From Syntrophomonadaceae bacterium (GTDB lineage Bacteria; Bacillota; Dethiobacteria; DTU022): a stretch of DNA of 6,921 nucleotides. The stretch covers positions 1 to 6,921 of the forward strand of contig SLQM01000186.1 in the NCBI GenBank assembly GCA_007131435.1, given 5' to 3'. The notes beneath the pieces are model-generated. The model was given only the letters and a program-made list of their open reading frames with translations. It made no database searches and was not told the DNA's origin. Of this stretch, positions 5,116 through 6,921 are shown piece after piece (the stretch's first letter is position 1; each line of letters begins with the position of its first letter). The translations under genes were made by a program, and so were the position numbers.

Positions 5116-6921
5116 ATGGTTGGTAAAAACGGGACAATTCTAGAAATAAACCTGGGCACTGGCGAAGTAAAAACCCTGGAAATTGAAGCAGACCAGTGGC
5201 GCCAGTACCTTGGCGGCAGCGGCCTTGCTGCAAAGATCTTTTACGATCGTGAGTATCATAAGATTGATCCTTTGGATGAAGAAGCGCCGCTAATAATCAT
5301 AGCCGGGCTTCTAACCGGTTTCCGGGTACCAACGGCCTGCAAGGCTTCGTTTTGCGCTTTATCACCGGCCACCGGTGCCTGGGCCGAAGCCACGGTGGGC
5401 GGCAACTGGCCAGCTGTTATGAGAAGCTGTGGCATTGACGGCCTGATCATCACCGGCTGCGCAGAGAAACCTACTTACCTCTACCTGAATGAAGAAGGCA
5501 TCAGCTTTAAAGATGCCTCACACCTCTGGGGCAAGGATATCTATGCCACCTCCGAAGAGCTGCAGGAAGAGCTGGGCGACAATATCAGGGCGGCTGCCAT
5601 CGGCCCCGCCGGCGAGAAGGGATCGCTAATATCTTCGATCATGATTGACGGCCACGATGCCAGGGCTGCAGGGCGCTGCGGCTTGGGGGCAATCTTCGGG
5701 GCGAAAAACCTGAAAGCGATAGTTGTTAAGAAGTCAGATAAACTGCCGGCAGTATCTGACCCCGAAGGGCTGTTAGAAGCAAGAAAAGAAGTCACCCCCA
5801 TGATCCGCGAGAAGGCAAAGGGGCTGACAGACTTTGGCACAGCAGGCGGTGTTCCCGTCGTAGAGAAACTGGGCGACCTGCCGATTCGCAACTGGACCAT
5901 GGGCTCCTGGGAAGAAGGAGCGGCAAAAACCTCAGGCATTGCCATGGCCGAAGAATACCGGGTCAAGCATTATGCCTGTTTCGGCTGCCCCATCCGCTGC
6001 GGCAAAGACATGAAGGTAACAGTCGGGCCCTACAGGGGCAGTGTTGCCCACGGCCCTGAATATGAGACCGCTGCCGGATTCGGAGCGCTCTGCTTAAACG
6101 ACGACCCTGCCTACATCATCGCGGCCAACGACCTCTGCAACCGCCTGGGTTTGGATACCATCTCTACGGCAGCGGTCGTGGCCCTGGCCATCGAGCTCTA
6201 CGAAAACGGGCTGATTGACGATTTGGATTCAGGAGGTTTGAAGCTGAACTGGGGCAACGGGGAAGCGATAGTTGAACTGGTTCAGCAGATCGGCAACCTG
6301 CAGGGCCTAGGGGCAGTTTTAGCCCGCGGATCCAGGGAAGCGGCAAAACATTTCGGGCCCCCGGCTGAAGAGTATATCATTGAAACCAAGGGCCTGGAAA
6401 TGGCCTTCCACGACCCCCGCGCCTTTACCAGCATGGCCGTAGTCTATGCCACCGGCAACCGGGGAGCCTGTCACCTGGAGGGTTTAACCTACTTTGTTGA
6501 AAACCGGGCCTTCCCCGGCTCAATAATCGGCCTGACCGATGACTTCGACCACCACGGCACAGACTCAAAAGCGCTGCTGGCCAAAACGATGCAGGACCTG
6601 ATGAACACCTTTAACGCCCTGGGTCTCTGCAAGTTCTTGATCCGCGGCCACGTGACCCCTGAACATATCGCCCGGTGGGTAGCCCTGGCCACAGGCTGGG
6701 AATTTGACCGCGACGACCTCTTCGAGGCCGGCGAAAGGCTCTTTAACCTGAAACGCCTGATCAACAACCGCCTGGGCATCAGCCGCAAAGACGATACCTT
6801 ATCACCGCGCCTGTTGACCCATGACCGCAAAGAAGGGGCAGCGGCCGGCAGCCTGCCGCACCTGGGTAAAATGCTGGCAGAATACTACGAACTAAGAGGC
6901 TGGAACGAAGAAGGCATTCCC
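5116..6921 (+). CDS. aor: Tungsten-dependent aldehyde:ferredoxin oxidoreductase (AOR), 3' end outside window
   Basis: The frame from ATG 5116 stays open for 602 codons to the window edge. AOR-family proteins run about 600-700 residues, so probably little is missing. The enzyme oxidises an aldehyde to the carboxylic acid and passes two electrons to ferredoxin, using a tungsto-bispyranopterin and one [4Fe-4S] cluster. The N-terminal domain (about 1-210) has the YLGGSGLAA motif, the pterin-contact stretch SPATGAWAEATVGG (83-96) and RCGLGAIFGAKNLKAIVV (187-204). The cluster ligands are C288-x2-C291-x3-C295 in CFGCPIRC plus Cys505 in LGLCKF; the first three carry the same residue numbers as in Pyrococcus furiosus AOR. 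GPEYET (313-318), LGLDTIS (344-350) and FHDPRAF (431-437) are further family signatures. Both pterin motifs of the form DxxGL(C/D) have Asn in place of the first Asp (Asn342, Asn500). No signal peptide is seen. It is GC-rich. Its place after patA suggests an amino-aldehyde substrate, by inference. Confidence 0.93.
   Translation, partial: MVGKNGTILEINLGTGEVKTLEIEADQWRQYLGGSGLAAKIFYDREYHKIDPLDEEAPLIIIAGLLTGFRVPTACKASFCALSPATGAWAEATVGGNWPAVMRSCGIDGLIITGCAEKPTYLYLNEEGISFKDASHLWGKDIYATSEELQEELGDNIRAAAIGPAGEKGSLISSIMIDGHDARAAGRCGLGAIFGAKNLKAIVVKKSDKLPAVSDPEGLLEARKEVTPMIREKAKGLTDFGTAGGVPVVEKLGDLPIRNWTMGSWEEGAAKTSGIAMAEEYRVKHYACFGCPIRCGKDMKVTVGPYRGSVAHGPEYETAAGFGALCLNDDPAYIIAANDLCNRLGLDTISTAAVVALAIELYENGLIDDLDSGGLKLNWGNGEAIVELVQQIGNLQGLGAVLARGSREAAKHFGPPAEEYIIETKGLEMAFHDPRAFTSMAVVYATGNRGACHLEGLTYFVENRAFPGSIIGLTDDFDHHGTDSKALLAKTMQDLMNTFNALGLCKFLIRGHVTPEHIARWVALATGWEFDRDDLFEAGERLFNLKRLINNRLGISRKDDTLSPRLLTHDRKEGAAAGSLPHLGKMLAEYYELRGWNEEGIP

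Noticed and set aside
5541..5966. 141-residue open frame on the minus strand inside aor
   Set aside because: It is a shadow of the GC-rich aor coding frame, is rich in Ser/Pro/Ala and has no family motif. The aor frame is fully supported by motifs across the same interval.

Overview
The window looks like bacterial chromosome from an anaerobe, most likely a Clostridia-type Firmicute. Pointers are the tungsten-type aldehyde:ferredoxin oxidoreductase, the strong AGGAGG-type ribosome binding sites, a TTG start and a PucR/CdaR-type regulator. This placement is an inference; no 16S or other taxonomic marker is present. Base composition is uneven: positions 181-240 hold 18 G+C in 60 and positions 5641-5700 hold 40 in 60.

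Layout. Positions 1-681 (+) carry the C-terminal part of a PucR-family regulator that runs in from the left edge. It converges, with only 8 bases between stop codons, on topA (690-3233, -), a type IA DNA topoisomerase with an intact catalytic core. In place of the usual cysteine zinc ribbons, its tail carries three gap-free 54-residue repeats. A 468-base divergent control region follows (3234-3701). It holds a vegetative-type promoter and TTTGC-type inverted repeats on the topA side. On the other side it holds a textbook sigma-54 (-24/-12) promoter, a strong 7+7 dyad just upstream of it, and two near-identical 18-mers about 145 and 200 bases upstream of the predicted transcription start. Next come a class III aminotransferase of the putrescine aminotransferase (PatA/YgjG) type, starting at TTG 3702, and after 85 bases an aldehyde:ferredoxin oxidoreductase (AOR). 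The AOR runs off the right edge with 602 codons visible.

How the genes fit. PatA moves the amino group of a diamine such as putrescine to 2-oxoglutarate, giving an amino-aldehyde. AOR would oxidise that aldehyde to the acid (4-aminobutyrate if putrescine is the substrate) and reduce ferredoxin instead of NAD(P)+. The most interesting proposal is therefore a sigma-54/enhancer-controlled, ferredoxin-linked amine catabolic unit. The sigma-54 element also settles the aminotransferase start, because an upstream in-frame TTG lies inside the -12 element. No mobile element, CRISPR array, tRNA or rRNA was seen.
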